From: Quillaja saponaria | Taxonomy: Eukaryota > Streptophyta > Magnoliopsida > Fabales > Quillajaceae | Assembly: GCA_029379385.1 (NCBI GenBank) | Contig: CM055605.1 | Coordinates: 18,573,001-18,637,000 of the forward strand | DNA length: 64,000 nt | Direction: 5' to 3' | Shown: one piece after another, positions 12,300 through 24,545 of the stretch | Layout: every line of letters starts with the position of its first letter | How positions within the stretch are numbered: position 1 is the stretch's first letter | Translations under genes and position numbers: made by a program | Notes under the pieces: generated by a model | The model's database searches: none | Told to the model about the DNA's origin: nothing | The model's input: only the letters and a program-made list of their open reading frames with translations

Positions 12300-12562
12300 T
12301 CCAAGAAAATCAAAAGAATTTTTTACAAAAAACAACCAAAAAGGAAAAACTTTCAAACATTAGAATTTACTACTGTTTCAGTGAACATTAACAACAGAAC
12401 TTAAAAATCTGAAGTTCTCACCACAAGGTACCTGAAAAGTTTAAGGAATTAGAAGATGAATTTGAGAGAAAGAGATACGAGTTTTGTTAGGGTTGAAAAT
12501 GGTACGACTGTTATTTTATTAAAAGGTTAAGGGAAAAATAGATAATTCGCTTCTCAATGGTC
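12300..12562 (-). repeat. Left half of split divergent promoter/5'-leader block
   Basis: Its reverse complement matches 735-945. Conserved landmarks are GGTACGACTG, AACCCTAACAA, a CACAAGGTACC donor-like site and CTACTGTTTCAG. The match stops at about 12,562, where the Mutator-like insertion region begins, and the remaining half resumes at about 16,225. On the minus strand it looks like a leader exon followed by an intron start, but no protein-coding exon of that transcript is recognisable. Confidence 0.7.
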
Positions 12563-12671
12563 TGGACAAACTCAGTTGGCCCATTGGATTTAAATTAGGG
12601 GTAGTTTTGTAAATATGAAGTAAACACCTGATATAGCCATATAGGCATATCAATATGTTTGTAAATAATTA

Positions 12672-13030
12672 TGCTCCTACCAATTTTGGATTTTTGGACA
12701 TAAGGGTCTAAATTTCAAATTTTTTGGACTATATGGTAGGATTTTTACTTTAATAGCCAAAAGTGGGTAAATGTTGACACTGAATTTTCAAAATTAGTTT
12801 TCTAGCTCCAACTCAGCATTTCATATCACCACACGGGCCCATACCTGACCAAAGTTTGACTAGCAACAGGAAGGACTGAAACCAGATTTTCAAATCGGAT
12901 ATTGAAAATCCAGTTTTAGTGCAGCTCTTGTCCCTTCACTGGCCCCAACTCACAAGCCCCATTGAACGAGGCCAGCAAACTAGATTTTGAAAATCTGGTT
13001 TCAGCCTTGTCCTCTTCCCTGCTCCTTCAC
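12672..13030 (+). repeat. Left terminal inverted repeat of long-TIR element
   Basis: Reverse complement of about 15,845-16,182, with small indels. The outer ~110 bp (12,563-12,671) has no counterpart on the right, so either the true TIR start is near 12,672 or the right end has been trimmed. Confidence 0.75.
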
Positions 13031-13880
13031 TTGTCTTCATGCGTGTTGTAAGGCTGCATACATGCAGCCTTGCTCCCCTACCCCTTACTCTCCTGCCCCC
13101 TGCAACCCTCTCTCTCTTTTTTCCTTTTCCTCTTCACCTTCTAAGTCTTTATATTTTCTTCCTTTCCCCCCTTTCTCTCCCATGCAAATCTTCTTCAATT
13201 TCTTTGTTTCTATGCCTCTTCAATTTTTTTATTTCTTCGCTTCTTCAATTTCTTTGTTTCTTGAAGATCTTCAATCTTTATTCATTACAAAATTTATGTC
13301 TTTGCAAACACTCTTCAATTACTCAGTAAGTTTTTAAATTTTAAATTTGATAAATTTAAAATTATTGTTAGTTGTTAAGTTGAAATTAATTTTTTAGTTG
13401 TGAATATTCTATTTTATGATATATTATGATATGAATTTTTAGTAATTCTTTTATTTTTAATAATTTTTTGTTTTAATGTATAATCATTAATTATTAGTTA
13501 GATTACGTATACCATTTAAAATAAAAACAAAATTGATTTTAAAATTAAAAGTACTTACATCATTTAATAATAAATTTGATATATATATTATTATTCTCAG
13601 TGAGCTTATTCATGTATTTTTTTAAGGTTGTTGCTTATATCTATTTTCCAGTGTGAAGACCTCTTGTTGTTTATCTGATAAGTCATAAATAAATCACATC
13701 TTGTGTTTTTAGGATTTATTTGTATTTGTTGTATTTTTAATTATAATTGTTGAAATAATAATTGTTATGATATGTTATAATTAGTAATTTTGAAATTGTA
13801 ATTTTTATGTTAATTGCAATAATTATTATATTTATGATATATGAGTAATTTTTTTAAGTTTAAATAAGCTAACATTTTAA

Positions 13881-15180
13881 TCATATATATTATTGTTTAA
13901 AGTAGAGTAATTGGTATAATTAAAATTGATAGTTAATTTAAAGTCGAAATGATAATATTTTAGTATAATTAATTTAAATTATATATTATAATTAATTTTA
14001 TGACTTTTAAATTAATTAGTACTTTGGGCAGTTTTAAATTAATTAGCATTTTAAAGTAATTTTATAATATTTATGATAATATAGTGACTTATGATAATTA
14101 GTGATTTCATTGACATGATAGATTTGATTATATATAGTAACTTTAAATTTAGTAATTAATTTATAGATAGTATTTATATTAGGAAATTTATAGTAATATA
14201 TTTATTAGGAAATTAAAATTTCATAATAATTATGGTAATTAATATATTTATGATAAATAAAGATTTTATTATTTAAATATAATTATTTTATATTAAATAT
14301 TATAAATAGTATTTTTTTTGTATGTATATGTTTTAATGTAATTAATTTATAGATAGTTTTTTTATGTTTTAATGTTTAATCATATATATTATTGTTTAAA
14401 GTAGAGTAATGGGTATAATTAAAATTGATAGTTAATTTAAAGTTGAAATAATAATATTTTAGTATAATTAATTTTGTGACATTTAAATTAATTAGTAATT
14501 TGGGTAGTTTTAAATTAATTAGAATTTTAAAGTAATTTTATAATATTTATGATAATATGGTGACTTATGATAATTAGTGATTTCATTGACATGATAGATT
14601 TGATTATATATAATAATTTTAAACTTAGTGATTAATTTATAGATATTATTTATATCAGGAAATTTATAGTTATATATTTATTAGGAAATTAAAATTTCAT
14701 AATAATTACAGTAAGTAATATATTTTTGATAAATAATGATTTTATTATTTAAATATAATGATTTTATATTAAATATTATAAATAGTATTGTTTGTATGTG
14801 TATGTTTTAATGTAATTAATTTATAGATAGTATTTTTATGTTTTAATGTTTAATCATATATATTATTGTTTAAAGTAGAGTATTTGGTATAATTAAAATT
14901 GATAGTTAATTTAAAGTTGAAATAATAATATTTTAATATAATTAATTTAAATTATATATTATAATTACTTTTGTGACATTTAAATTAATTATTAATTTGG
15001 GTAGTTTTAAATTAATTAGCACTTTTAAGTAATTTTATAATATTTATGATAATATGTGACTTATGATAATTAGTGATTCATTGACATGATAGATTTGATT
15101 GTATATGGTAATTTTAAACTTAGTATTAATTTATAGATAGTATTTGTACTAGGAAATTTATAGTAACATATTTTAAACTT
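13881..15180 (+). repeat. Three tandem ~480 bp AT-rich repeats
   Basis: The block that starts TCATATATATTATTGTTTAA occurs at 13,881, 14,380 and 14,854, giving periods of about 499 and 474 bp. Each copy carries the same internal order, including TTCATTGACATGATAGATTTG. The third copy is shortened and runs into the short-unit array. Confidence 0.8.
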
Positions 15181-15795
15181 AGTAATTTAAAAATATCATG
15201 AATTTAAAATTTCAAAATATCACAAACTATAATAAAAAAGTTATGATACACTATAAAATTAAAAATTATTATACATTTTCAAATTTAAAAATATCGTACA
15301 CCCAAAATTAAAAAACTATCATAAATCTTAAATTCTAAAAATATCAAATTTAAAAATTTTCATAAACTTTAAATTTATAAAATATCATACACTAGAAATT
15401 TATAAATTATCATATATTTTAAATTCAAAAATATCATACACTATAAATATATAATTTATCATACATTTTGAAATTTAATAATTATTATACACTATAAATT
15501 TAAAATTCATCATACATTTTAAAATTTAAATATATCATACAATTTAAATTTAAAAAATTTCATACACTATAATAAAAAAAAAAATTCTAACACACTATAA
15601 ATTTAAAAATTACTATATATTTTAAAATTTTAAAACATCATACACTAAAAATTAAAAAATTGTCATAAACTTTAAATTTATAAAATATCATACACTATAA
15701 ATTTATAAATTATCATATATTTCTAAAAATCAAATTAAAAAATTATCATACATTTTAAATTGTGAAAATTATCATACACTATAATTATCAAAAGA
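15180..15795 (+). repeat. Degenerate minisatellite in transposon core
   Basis: Irregular repeats of roughly 30-40 bp are built on CATACACTATAAATTTAAAA and its variants (ATCATACATTTTAAA). The array is followed by a long poly-A run at about 15,822-15,844, just inside the right terminal inverted repeat. Confidence 0.7.
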
Positions 15796-15844
15796 AATTT
15801 TAAAAAGTTTGCAACTCACCCAAAAAAAAAAAAAAAAAAAAAAA

Positions 15845-16182
15845 AGAAGGAAAGCGGGGGACAAGCACTGAAATCGGGCTTTTAAAATTCGGTTTCAGGC
15901 TTGTCGTTAAGTTTGAGGTGGGGTTCGTGAAGGGACAAAAGCTGCCCTGAAACCGAATTTTCAATATCCAGTTTAGTGCTTCCTGTTGCCAGTCAAACTT
16001 TGGTCAGTTGTGGGCCCCTATAGTGATATGTAGTGCTGAGTTGGACCCAAAAAATGGATTTTGAAAATCTAGCGTTAACATTTACCCTCTTTTGGCTATT
16101 AAAGTAAAAATCCTACCATATAGTCAAAAAAATTTGAAATTTGGATCTTTCTGTCCAAAATCCCTAACAATTTAAGCTCTCC
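15845..16182 (-). repeat. Right terminal inverted repeat of long-TIR element
   Basis: Mirror of 12,672-13,030. The inner half includes CAGTCAAACTTTGGTCAG and the outer half CCTACCATATAGTCAAAAAA. Similarity to the left arm fades at about 16,180. Confidence 0.75.
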
Positions 16183-16224
16183 ACCATTCAGGCATTTAGT
16201 TCCTGATTTGGTTTCCTTTGCCTC

Positions 16225-16440
16225 TGCTAATTCAGGTTAGACCTCGTTGTTTACTTTCGTTTTTCTTTTTCTAATTAGACCAAACTGTGGTTGCTGCTTT
16301 CCGTAAACCAAGGATTTTTTTTTTCTTTTTTTTTTTTTCTGTAATCTTATTGTTTTTACCACCAATGAAACACTCAGATGGTATGTTTCTGTTGAAATAT
16401 GTACAAATCTTTTATTTTTGATCATTTACTGTATCTGTTA
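16225..16440 (+). repeat. Right half of split promoter block; probable CXIP4 leader
   Basis: Reverse complement of 480-705. Conserved landmarks are CTAATTCAGGTTAGACCTCG, TTTACCACCAATGAAACA and GATCATTTACTGTATCTG. It lies about 0.7 kb upstream of the CXIP4-like coding region. A splice acceptor (TTTCTTACAG) sits just before that region, so this is probably the 5'-leader exon with 16,441-17,124 as leader intron. The intron shows no other feature besides AT-rich sequence. Confidence 0.6.
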
Positions 16441-17124
16441 TATGGAGCCGTTTTTGGCTCTTATAATTGTTGATGTTATAGATAAGATGAATCATGTAAT
16501 CTGGGTCTGTGCTATTATTATTATTTGGTTATGTTGATACTTTATTATGAAGTAATGTGGGTTGGAATGCTAATATGTTCTTGCTAAGAGTTTTAAATCA
16601 CCAAAAAGAAAATATTTTAGAATGTAGATATGTTCCACTTGACTAAGGTTTAAGTACCCAGGCACACTTATAACCCATAACTCTATTTAAACAACAAAAC
16701 CTTCAATAACTATCCCAGTCTAGATGCAAATTCCAAATTGGTGTTAGAAATAACATTGTATCACCAAGAACAATTTTTTACTAGTACAGCTTGATCAATT
16801 AATTGTAGTGTACTAGACTACTAGTATATCTATAATCTATATTCTATATATTTGGAAGTTATTCTATGTGGTTTCATCTAACTACCATTTTTCTTAATGA
16901 TTTTTGGTTCCCTTCTATGTCAATCAAATCTAATCTTTGCATTCCTATTTAGAAATTATTTCTTGTCTCATTTTGATGTGCAAATAATTCTAGGGATTAG
17001 TCTAATTTTAATAAATGACTTAGGAGAAGAAAATGCATGTTCTCATTGTATTATTTTCTTTACAATTTTTTTTTGCTCATCAACAAAACTTTAGAAATCT
17101 CTAATTTTATCTGGTTTCTTACAG

Positions 17125-18193
17125 GGCTTGATATCCAAATTCCAAAATCCCGACTATAAAAAGTATTGGGTTCGCATGTCTGCTAATAATTGGGTGCATA
17201 CTAGTGCAGCCTTCCAAACCCATGGTATATGGCATAGTGAAATTGGCTATAACCTATATGCACCTAACAAGGAAGACAATAAGGATTTGTCACAGCCTAA
17301 GTCAGAAAACTCTAAGCTTGATGCTGAAAATGCATATGCCAATTTCTAAGGTCTCCTTGCCCTTGCTTGGATAACATCAAGTCTAAATGCAGATGTGGAT
17401 CATGGGGCCTGCAAGAAATATGGCTATGTTGGGCACCTGAAGTTTCAATGTAAGAACCTTGTGAAAATTAGGGATAACGAGGAGAAGGCCTTGAAGTAAT
17501 TCAACTTACACCTTTGGTTGGATTGGATAAATTGAAAGGGAATGTTGGGAAGCTTGACAGGAAAGGTAATGTTAAGAGTTCAGAGGAAAGTGACGAGGAT
17601 GAGAGCGAGAGTTCAAACTCAGATTGAGAGAATTATTGCCTAAAAATATGGGAATAAGATAAGTATTAAGGGGGTTTCCATGAGAAAAAAGAAGGATTTT
17701 GATGAAGATGGCTCAGACACATCTAGTATGAGAATAAAGAGAGGAATATCTAAGAATAGGAGAAGGAAGAAAGGAAGTGGAGATTTAGATGATTTGGGTG
17801 AAAGTATGAGGCAAATAAGGAAGGAGAAAAGGAGGAAAAGGAATGAGTCGTCAAAAGAGGATGATTCAGGCGAAAGTAGGAGAAAAAAAAAAGAATGAGA
17901 AGGGGAGGAAGCGGGATGACTCCTCAAATGAGGATGATGAGATTAGGGAAAGGCATAGGATGAGTAAAAATAAAAAGGGAAAGAGAAAGAGTCATCGTTT
18001 AGATGATTTTGGTAGAAGGCACAGGAAGAAGAGCAAGAGGGCAGTAACTTTACGTGACACTGATTTAAGTGCTTCAGAATACTCAAGGAATGGTAGGGGC
18101 GTGAATGCATATGAGAAGAGGAGTAGAAAACACTGTCACAATGATGGAAAGAGAGTATATATGGCACAAGTACTAAGTAATGTATTCTGCTAA
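17125..18193 (+). pseudogene. CXIP4: CXIP4 (CAX-interacting protein 4-like zinc-knuckle protein) pseudogene
   Basis: Plant CXIP4 proteins have a conserved N-terminus, one CCHC zinc knuckle and a long basic/acidic tail; they are nuclear and were named for binding a vacuolar Ca/H exchanger. Here VRMSANNWVHTSAAFQTHGI and GYNLYAPNKED are unmistakable. They are followed by GLLALAWIT, the knuckle CKKYGYVGHLKFQC (17,410-17,451) and an Arg/Lys/Glu/Ser-rich tail to 18,193. Lesions: the likely start codon near 17,147 reads ATC, with a two-base insertion just after it. Stops occur at 17,347 (TAA), 17,625 (TGA) and 17,641 (TAA). The second knuckle Cys is Tyr and there is at least one frame shift near 17,500. 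The tail keeps a long open frame (17,680-17,898, then another frame). Non-functional as a full protein. Confidence 0.88.
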
Positions 18194-18401
18194 GTTTATC
18201 TTATTTCTTATCTGTTGCAGTTACATGCTTATCTAAAGTGTAGTTTTTGTTTTGTATCTGGTTATTCATCTTAATTTGGATATTTTGTTCTTTAAATTGA
18301 TATTTCTATATATATTATGGTTGCATATATTAATGATAATGTTACAACTATATTTATAATATAGTAATAATTCTAGTCTGCATTTGAGGTGTTATAGTCA
18401 A
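18194..18401. other. 3' flank of CXIP4 pseudogene
   Basis: AT-rich and non-coding. It ends at the outer edge of the hAT-like terminal repeat. Confidence 0.4.
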
Positions 18402-18577
18402 TGTTTTAAAAAGCGCTAGGTGCATCTAGGTGATAAAGACTTTTATTGCCTGGGCGCAATATGCAAGCGCATGCCTAGGCGCACTTAAGTGAAAAAAGAT
18501 TAACAAATTCTTAAGAGAAAAATATTTATATAATGATAATGGAAATGTGGGATTAAACTTAATATATATATAAAAGT

Positions 18578-18693
18578 TAGTTTTTGAGGAAAAAAATATC
18601 TTGTTCTATTATTTACACAATTAGAAATTAGGTTATATACTCTTAAAAAAGTAAGTAGACTTATACCCTTTTACGCAATATTTACAGTCAACA
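18578..18693 (-). repeat. 3' LTR of minus-strand Copia element (~116 bp)
   Basis: It starts TGTTGACTG on the minus strand, directly after the polypurine tract. About half of it (the end with TCTTGTTCTATTATTTACAC on the plus strand) recurs at 23,681-23,732, where the other LTR is truncated against hAT-like sequence. Confidence 0.7.
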
Positions 18694-21600
18694 CTCCCCT
18701 TCAAGATGGAGCATAAATATCCCTTATACCCATCTTGCAAAGAATATAATGAAAATTATAACTATTAACACTTTTTGTGAAGATATCCGCTAATTGTTAT
18801 TCGGATCTTAAAAAAGGTATGCAAATTTGTTTTGTATCTAACTTTTCCTTAATAAAATGCCTATCTATCTCAATGTGTTTTATTCAATCATACTGGACTG
18901 GATTGTGAGCTACGTCTATAATTGTAGTGTTGTTACAATATAACAAGAGTGGTTTTTCTATATATATCCATTGGCTTTTTAAAGCATAACAACTCACATG
19001 TTCCATGTGCCACTGCCCTGTACTTTGCTTTTGCACTGGATCTAGCAACCACAACTTGCTTCTTACTTATCTATGAGACTACTTTCCCGCCAATAAAAGT
19101 GCAATATCCTGATGTGGACCTTTTATTATCAATAGATCCAGCCCAATATGCATATGTATAAGCTTCTATCTTTAGACTTCTATGGTTTTCAAATAAAAAT
19201 CCCTTCCAAGAGGCAGATTTCAAGTACTGTAATATACGGTTAATTGCATTTAAGTGAGTAGAGCAAGGGTCATGTATAACCACACTGATAGCAGAGGCTA
19301 TATCAGGATGAGTGTGAGATAAATAAATGAGCTTTCCAACCAATCTCCGGTATCTCTCACTATCAACATTTTCCCCATCACCATTTTGCAACTTGTGATT
19401 AGTTTCTATAGGTGCGTTTGTGAGCCTACGCCTAAGCATACTAATCTCCTCCAATAGGTCAATGACATACTTCCTTTGAGATAAGAATATACCTTTTTCA
19501 AATCGAGCTACTTCAATTCCCAGAAAATAAATGAGGTTTCCCAAGTTCTTAATCTTTAACTTTTTAACAAAGTGATTTTTAAGTTTAGATACCTCTTCAG
19601 CATTGTCTCCTATCACAACTATATTATTAACATAAACAATAAGAACAATAATCTTCCCTTTGTAATGCTTAATAAACATTGTGTGATTAGTATTGCTATA
19701 TTAGTATTCAAAAGATATCATCACCCTTCTAAATCTTTTAAACCATGCTTTATAAGACTGTTTGAGCCCATACAAAAACTTTTTCCATCAACATACTTTT
19801 CCTTCAATTTTCTAATAAGAAAAGTCAAGAGAAATCTCTATATAGACTTCCTCAGCTAGATTCCCATGTAAAAATGTGTTTTTTTACATCTAGTTACTGT
19901 AAATCCCAACCAAGATTGGCTGCACAAGAGATAAGAACTTTAATGGAATTTTTCTTAACAACAAGAGAAAAAGTTTCTTCATAATCCATCCAATAAGTTT
20001 GAGTGAATCCCTTGGCAACTAGTCTTGCTTTGTATTTATCAATTGTCCCATCCACCTTTCCTTTAATGGTAAAAATCAATTTGCAACCAACTGCTCGTTT
20101 TCCTTTAGGAAGGCTAGAAAGTGCCAAAGTATTATTCTTAACAAGAGCTTTCATCTCCTTAACCATGGCATCATTCCATTTTGGTTCAGTTAGTACTTCC
20201 TTCCAACCTTGTGGAATAGATACAGAGGACAAAGAAGACACAAAGGTTCTATAGGATAGAGAAAAAGAACTATAAGATATATGGTTAGAAATAGGATGTT
20301 CAGTACATGAACAGACTTCTTTCCTAATTGCAATAAGAGTATCAATATCATCAATAACATGAAGATTATAAGTAGAATTTGAAGAAGTAAAGGTAAGAAC
20401 CAAAGACTTACAATTTGGAGGAACTTCTGTTGGTTATGACACTGAGTCTGGGATTAACGTTTGGCTAGGTAAAACACGTTCAGTGGTTGTAACTTTTTGT
20501 TTTTTTTTTACTGTATATAAGTAATTCATCTTTTGCCAGTCTTACAAGAGTCCCACTACCTACCAGTGCTTCAGCTTCACCATCTTTCCCTTTTCTAACC
20601 TCAGTTTCAACGTATAGTACACTTTTCTCATTTACGGTCTCTTTCGTTCCCCCTTCCCTATTACTCTCCTCTAAATATGATATCCACTCCCCCTGACTTG
20701 AATGAGTTAACTTTTACTCATTATAACTCTCCTCTTGAAGAGATGAAGGGAGTAATAAGCTTCTGATTCTCGAAAGGTAACATCCATGTTAACATAAGTC
20801 CTCCTAGTAGGTGGATGATGACACTTGTATCCTTTTTAAGTTGCAGAGTATCCAATAAATAGACATATGAGAGGGTTAAGTTTATTGAGATTTTTTCGAT
20901 GTTCATGCATAAAGCAGACACATCCAAAGACTTTAGTAGGCATATTGAATAAGGAATTCTCTTGGAGAAGATCTGCAGTTATCTTAAAATTGAGGGCACA
21001 TAATGGCATGCAGTTAATAAGATAACCTGCAAACAAAACTGCATCCCCCCAATAAATTTGGGGCATATCCATGGCAAACAATAACGACCTTGCCATTTTG
21101 TAGTATATTTTTATTTTTCGTTCTACAGTGCCATTTTGAGCAGAAGTATCAACACAAGTAGTTTGATGAATTATGCCATGGTCATAAAGATAATTCTAAA
21201 ATATTCTCTCTATATACTCCATCCCATTATTATTTCTCATAATTTTGACTTTAGCATCAAATTGAGTAGTACTAATCATTTGTGAAATGTTTGAAAGTAA
21301 GTAAACACCTCATTCTTTGAACACATCAAGTAAACCCAAGTAGTGCAACCATAGCAATCAATAAACGTAACAAAACATCTATATCCAGATAAGGAGACAA
21401 CTCAACTAGGATACCATACGTTAGACTAAATAAGCATAAAAAGGGAAAGTACTCTTATTATTCATTAAAGGATAAGAAGCACGTGTGTATTTAGCAAATT
21501 CACATGCATCACATGTCAATCTATTTAAAGCACAATGCTTAAGAAACTTGGGAAACATATTCCCCAAAACCAAAAAGGATGGATGCCCTAAATGACGATG

Positions 21601-23732
21601 CCACTGAAATAGTTCTTGTTGAGAAGAAATAGAGGAGTTGCTTTGAAGAGCTTGACCACCAATGTTCAATAAAGGCTCTGAATCAGGTTCCAAAACATAA
21701 AGTCCATTATGCTCTTTATCATAGCCAATTGTTCTTTCCTTTCACAGTTCCTGAAAAATACAAGAAGTAGAATCAAATATGGCTTGACAATTAAGAGTTT
21801 TAGTGATGGCACTGATAGATAAAAGATTATTTGAGAAATTAGGAACATGAAGGATGGAATATAAGGTCAAGGTAGGTGTATAATGAATTGAACATTTCCC
21901 AAAAATAGAAGATAGAGAACCATTGGCTATCCGAATCTTTTCTTTACTTAAACAAGGAATATAGGAAGAAAAACTACTAGAAGTACCAATCATATGGTTA
22001 GAAGCACCTAAGTAAATAATCTAAGGTTCTGAACTAATAAAGGAATGAACACTAAGAGCAATTTTATGGGTACATAATTTAACAAGATTAGAGGACCTAC
22101 AGCAACCACCTAAGATGTTGCAGCTCATCCCTAATGAGGGTGTTTGAGTCAAAGTTCTCACTAGCTAAGGGCTCTAAAGTACAGATAAATGAACTTGTGA
22201 TCTAGGTGGACCTACACTCCAACCACCATGTCCTCTGTTGCACGACCAAGAAGCTTCCAGCATGTGTCTCTGGTATGGTAAGACTTACCACAATAATCAC
22301 ATCGTAGATGATCCTTGTCACTACTCATCCCTAACTCACTACCTCTAGTCTGACCTCCTCTAAACTCCTTCTAAACATGATTGGTAACCATGGAAGACCT
22401 CTCATGGATTCCTACATGAAGCATAGCAGTCCTTCTACTATCTTCTTGCTGTACATAAGCATATGCTTATCTCAAGTCTAGAAAAGGATATCTCCCCAAA
22501 ACCTAAACTCTAACTTGGTCATACTCAAGATTAAGTCCATCTAGAAAATCATATACTCTCTCATTATCTACTATTCTTTGATAAGAAGCTACATCCTATG
22601 GATGTACTAGCTGATATTCCTAATAATAGTCAAGTTCATGCCATAAGGCACTCAGTTCAATAAAATATTAGGCCACAGTCGAATCTCCCTATTTAGTTGC
22701 AAGAAACTTCTTTCTCAATGCAAACACTTGGATATCATTGCCATCTTGAGAATAATTTTGGCTTGCAGCAATCCAAATCTTATAGGTTGAATCAAGCAAT
22801 ACATAACCATGAGAAATTTGTTGTTGCATAGAATTGATTAACCAAGACATTACCAAGGAATTTTTAGCAATCCATTGTTCATATAATGAATCCGCAGTGG
22901 ATGGTTTTGTTTTGAAACCAGTGATATAACCATGTAATCCACATGCCTAAATGAATAATAGACAAGAACATGACCAAGCTAGAAAATTATTTCCATCAAG
23001 CTTTATCGGGCTAATTTGGAAGGAGGGATTATCAGTTAGGGCTCCAACCTTACTCCCAATACTAACACTCCCAGTACTTACAGTAGTTTAAGGGTATTTA
23101 TGAACCTCCTCAAACATATTCAAGGGACAGAAAATGCCAAGATAAATACCTAAACAGTTAAGAAAATCAAGAAACCACTCCAAATTAATAACCCAATTCC
23201 AAATAACCTAGAATCAGACAACCAATGACTGACCCATGACTAGCCAGCCAAGAAAAAAGCTAAAGAACACAGCCAACAAAGAGAAAAACTGAACAAACTC
23301 CCAAAAAACTTCTTCCTATTCCTAGTCAGCCTTACAAGGTATTTCTACCACTCTAGCCAATGTCTAAGAAGGATAAAAGAGTGAAAGAAATCAGCTAAAA
23401 AAAAAAAGAATCGAAGGATTTCAGAAAATTACAAACCTAGGTCACGAACCAAAGAACTGAAATTACTCTCTGGAATGAGATTGAATCCTTGTAATACCTT
23501 GGTTTTTTTCGCTGGGACTGGGAGAATCGGTAAAGGTATTATTTCCGTTCACAGTCGCCAGACACTGTAGGAGGTGGTGGTGGCTGTGGCTGTGGCTGTG
23601 GCCGGAGGCTACAGAGTAGGTGGTTTGCGACAATGGTGACTTTCAGGTAGGGTTTCTCCGTTTTTTGCTCTGATTCCAAGTTGGTTTTTAAGGAAAAAAT
23701 TATCTTATTCTATTATTCACACAATTACAAAC
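18578..23732 (-). mobile_element. Ty1/copia retrotransposon with short LTRs, degenerate
   Basis: On the minus strand from right to left: a truncated 5' LTR (about 23,681-23,732) and a primer-binding site TTGGAATCAGAGC (about 23,668-23,680). Gag (about 23,080-22,200) has PIKLDGNNFLAWS. Integrase zinc-finger region is at 21,693-21,421 (FQWHRHLGHPSFLVL, CDACEFAKYTRASYP). Reverse transcriptase is at 20,403-19,070 (GWKEVLTEPKW, VYVNNIVVIGD with Asn-Asn in place of Asp-Asp). RNase H comes last. A polypurine tract (TTGAAGGGGAG) precedes the 3' LTR. The complete 3' LTR is only about 116 bp (18,578-18,693). Stops are frequent, and loss of the catalytic Asp pair alone would inactivate it. Confidence 0.87.
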
Positions 23733-23734
23733 TA

Positions 23735-24545
23735 AGTAAACTCCAAGTTAAGTTCAAACAAGAAAATAAATATAAAGTTCATATGCAAGCATCTTTCAAA
23801 AAACAGTTCTTCCTTTGCTCATTGTCTCATCTTCATTAATGCTTATAGAACCAACATCTCCTTAATCACCATCATTAGAATTGTAACATTCATCATCTTA
23901 TTTTAATAACTTCTAATGTTGTGAAAAGCATGCCTTAAGCATGCCTAGGTGCTAGGTTCAACTGAGGCGCACCTAAAGTGCCTCGTTTGGTCTAGGCAAG
24001 GCACTGATAGGTGAGGAGCACACCTGATTTGCTTAGGCGCTTGCTTTAGATGAGGCACTGGGGGGTTGAGGTGTTGCCTAGGCAATTCGACCTTCTTTTT
24101 TTTTTCTTTTTTTTTTTCTTTTTTTTTCAGAACCTTGTTTGTTTGGATCATAATTATATATATATAGTAAATATATAATTGGTGTACAATTTACAAATCT
24201 TCTTCTTTCCAAAAAAAAAAAAATTCTAGGATTTAAAAGGATCTAACCCAAGAGCTACATCAAGAACATTTATGAGTTTGAGTTCTACTACCAAGAACCA
24301 TGCACATGAGCATAAGGAGTTATTACAAGAAGATGATGAAGGTTACAATTCTAGTGATGGTGATTGAGATGATGTTGGTTTTACAAGTATTGATGAGGAT
24401 GAGACAATAAGCAACTTATGAGTAAGAGGAAGAACTGTTTTTTAAAAGATGCTTACATCTAAATTTTATGTTTATTTTCTTGTTTGAACTTGACTTGGAG
24501 TTTGAGATGGCTTATGTGTTATTCCATAAGCTTTAAGTGTTTTAA
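23735..24545. repeat. Large inverted repeat (hAT-like 3' ends, head to head)
   Basis: Arms of about 200 bp: 23,735-23,945 and 24,310-24,530. Shared landmarks are GTTCAAACAAGAAAATAAA and CAGTTCTTCCT on the plus strand of the left arm. The loop contains alternating AGGCGC/GCCTAGG motifs and a poly-T run. Confidence 0.7.

Larger units (their letters stand above)
12563..16224. mobile_element. Mutator-like (long-TIR) non-autonomous DNA transposon
   Basis: Two arms of roughly 350 bp, about 12,672-13,030 and 15,845-16,182, are reverse complements of one another. Shared stretches include CTATATGGTAGGATTTTTAC near the ends and AAACTTTGGTCA further in. No transposase homology lies between them. The interior has a pyrimidine-rich leader-like stretch (13,090-13,330) and an AT-rich core of three ~480 bp repeats and a short-unit array. 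The flanks at 12,562 and 16,225 are contiguous (within about 35 bp) in the paralogous block at 480-960, which shows that the region is an insertion. Long inverted arms with an unrelated core fit Mutator-like elements. I could not identify a 9 bp target duplication, so a foldback element is the main alternative. Confidence 0.72.

Noticed and set aside
12987..13337. Overlapping 116- and 96-codon frames in a pyrimidine-rich stretch
   Set aside because: Low-complexity Pro/Leu/Ser/Phe composition in two frames at once, within the long-TIR transposon. No family resemblance.
15180..15795. CRISPR-like array of short repeats
   Set aside because: The units are irregular, AT-rich and have no unique spacers. 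The context is a plant transposon core, so it is a minisatellite.
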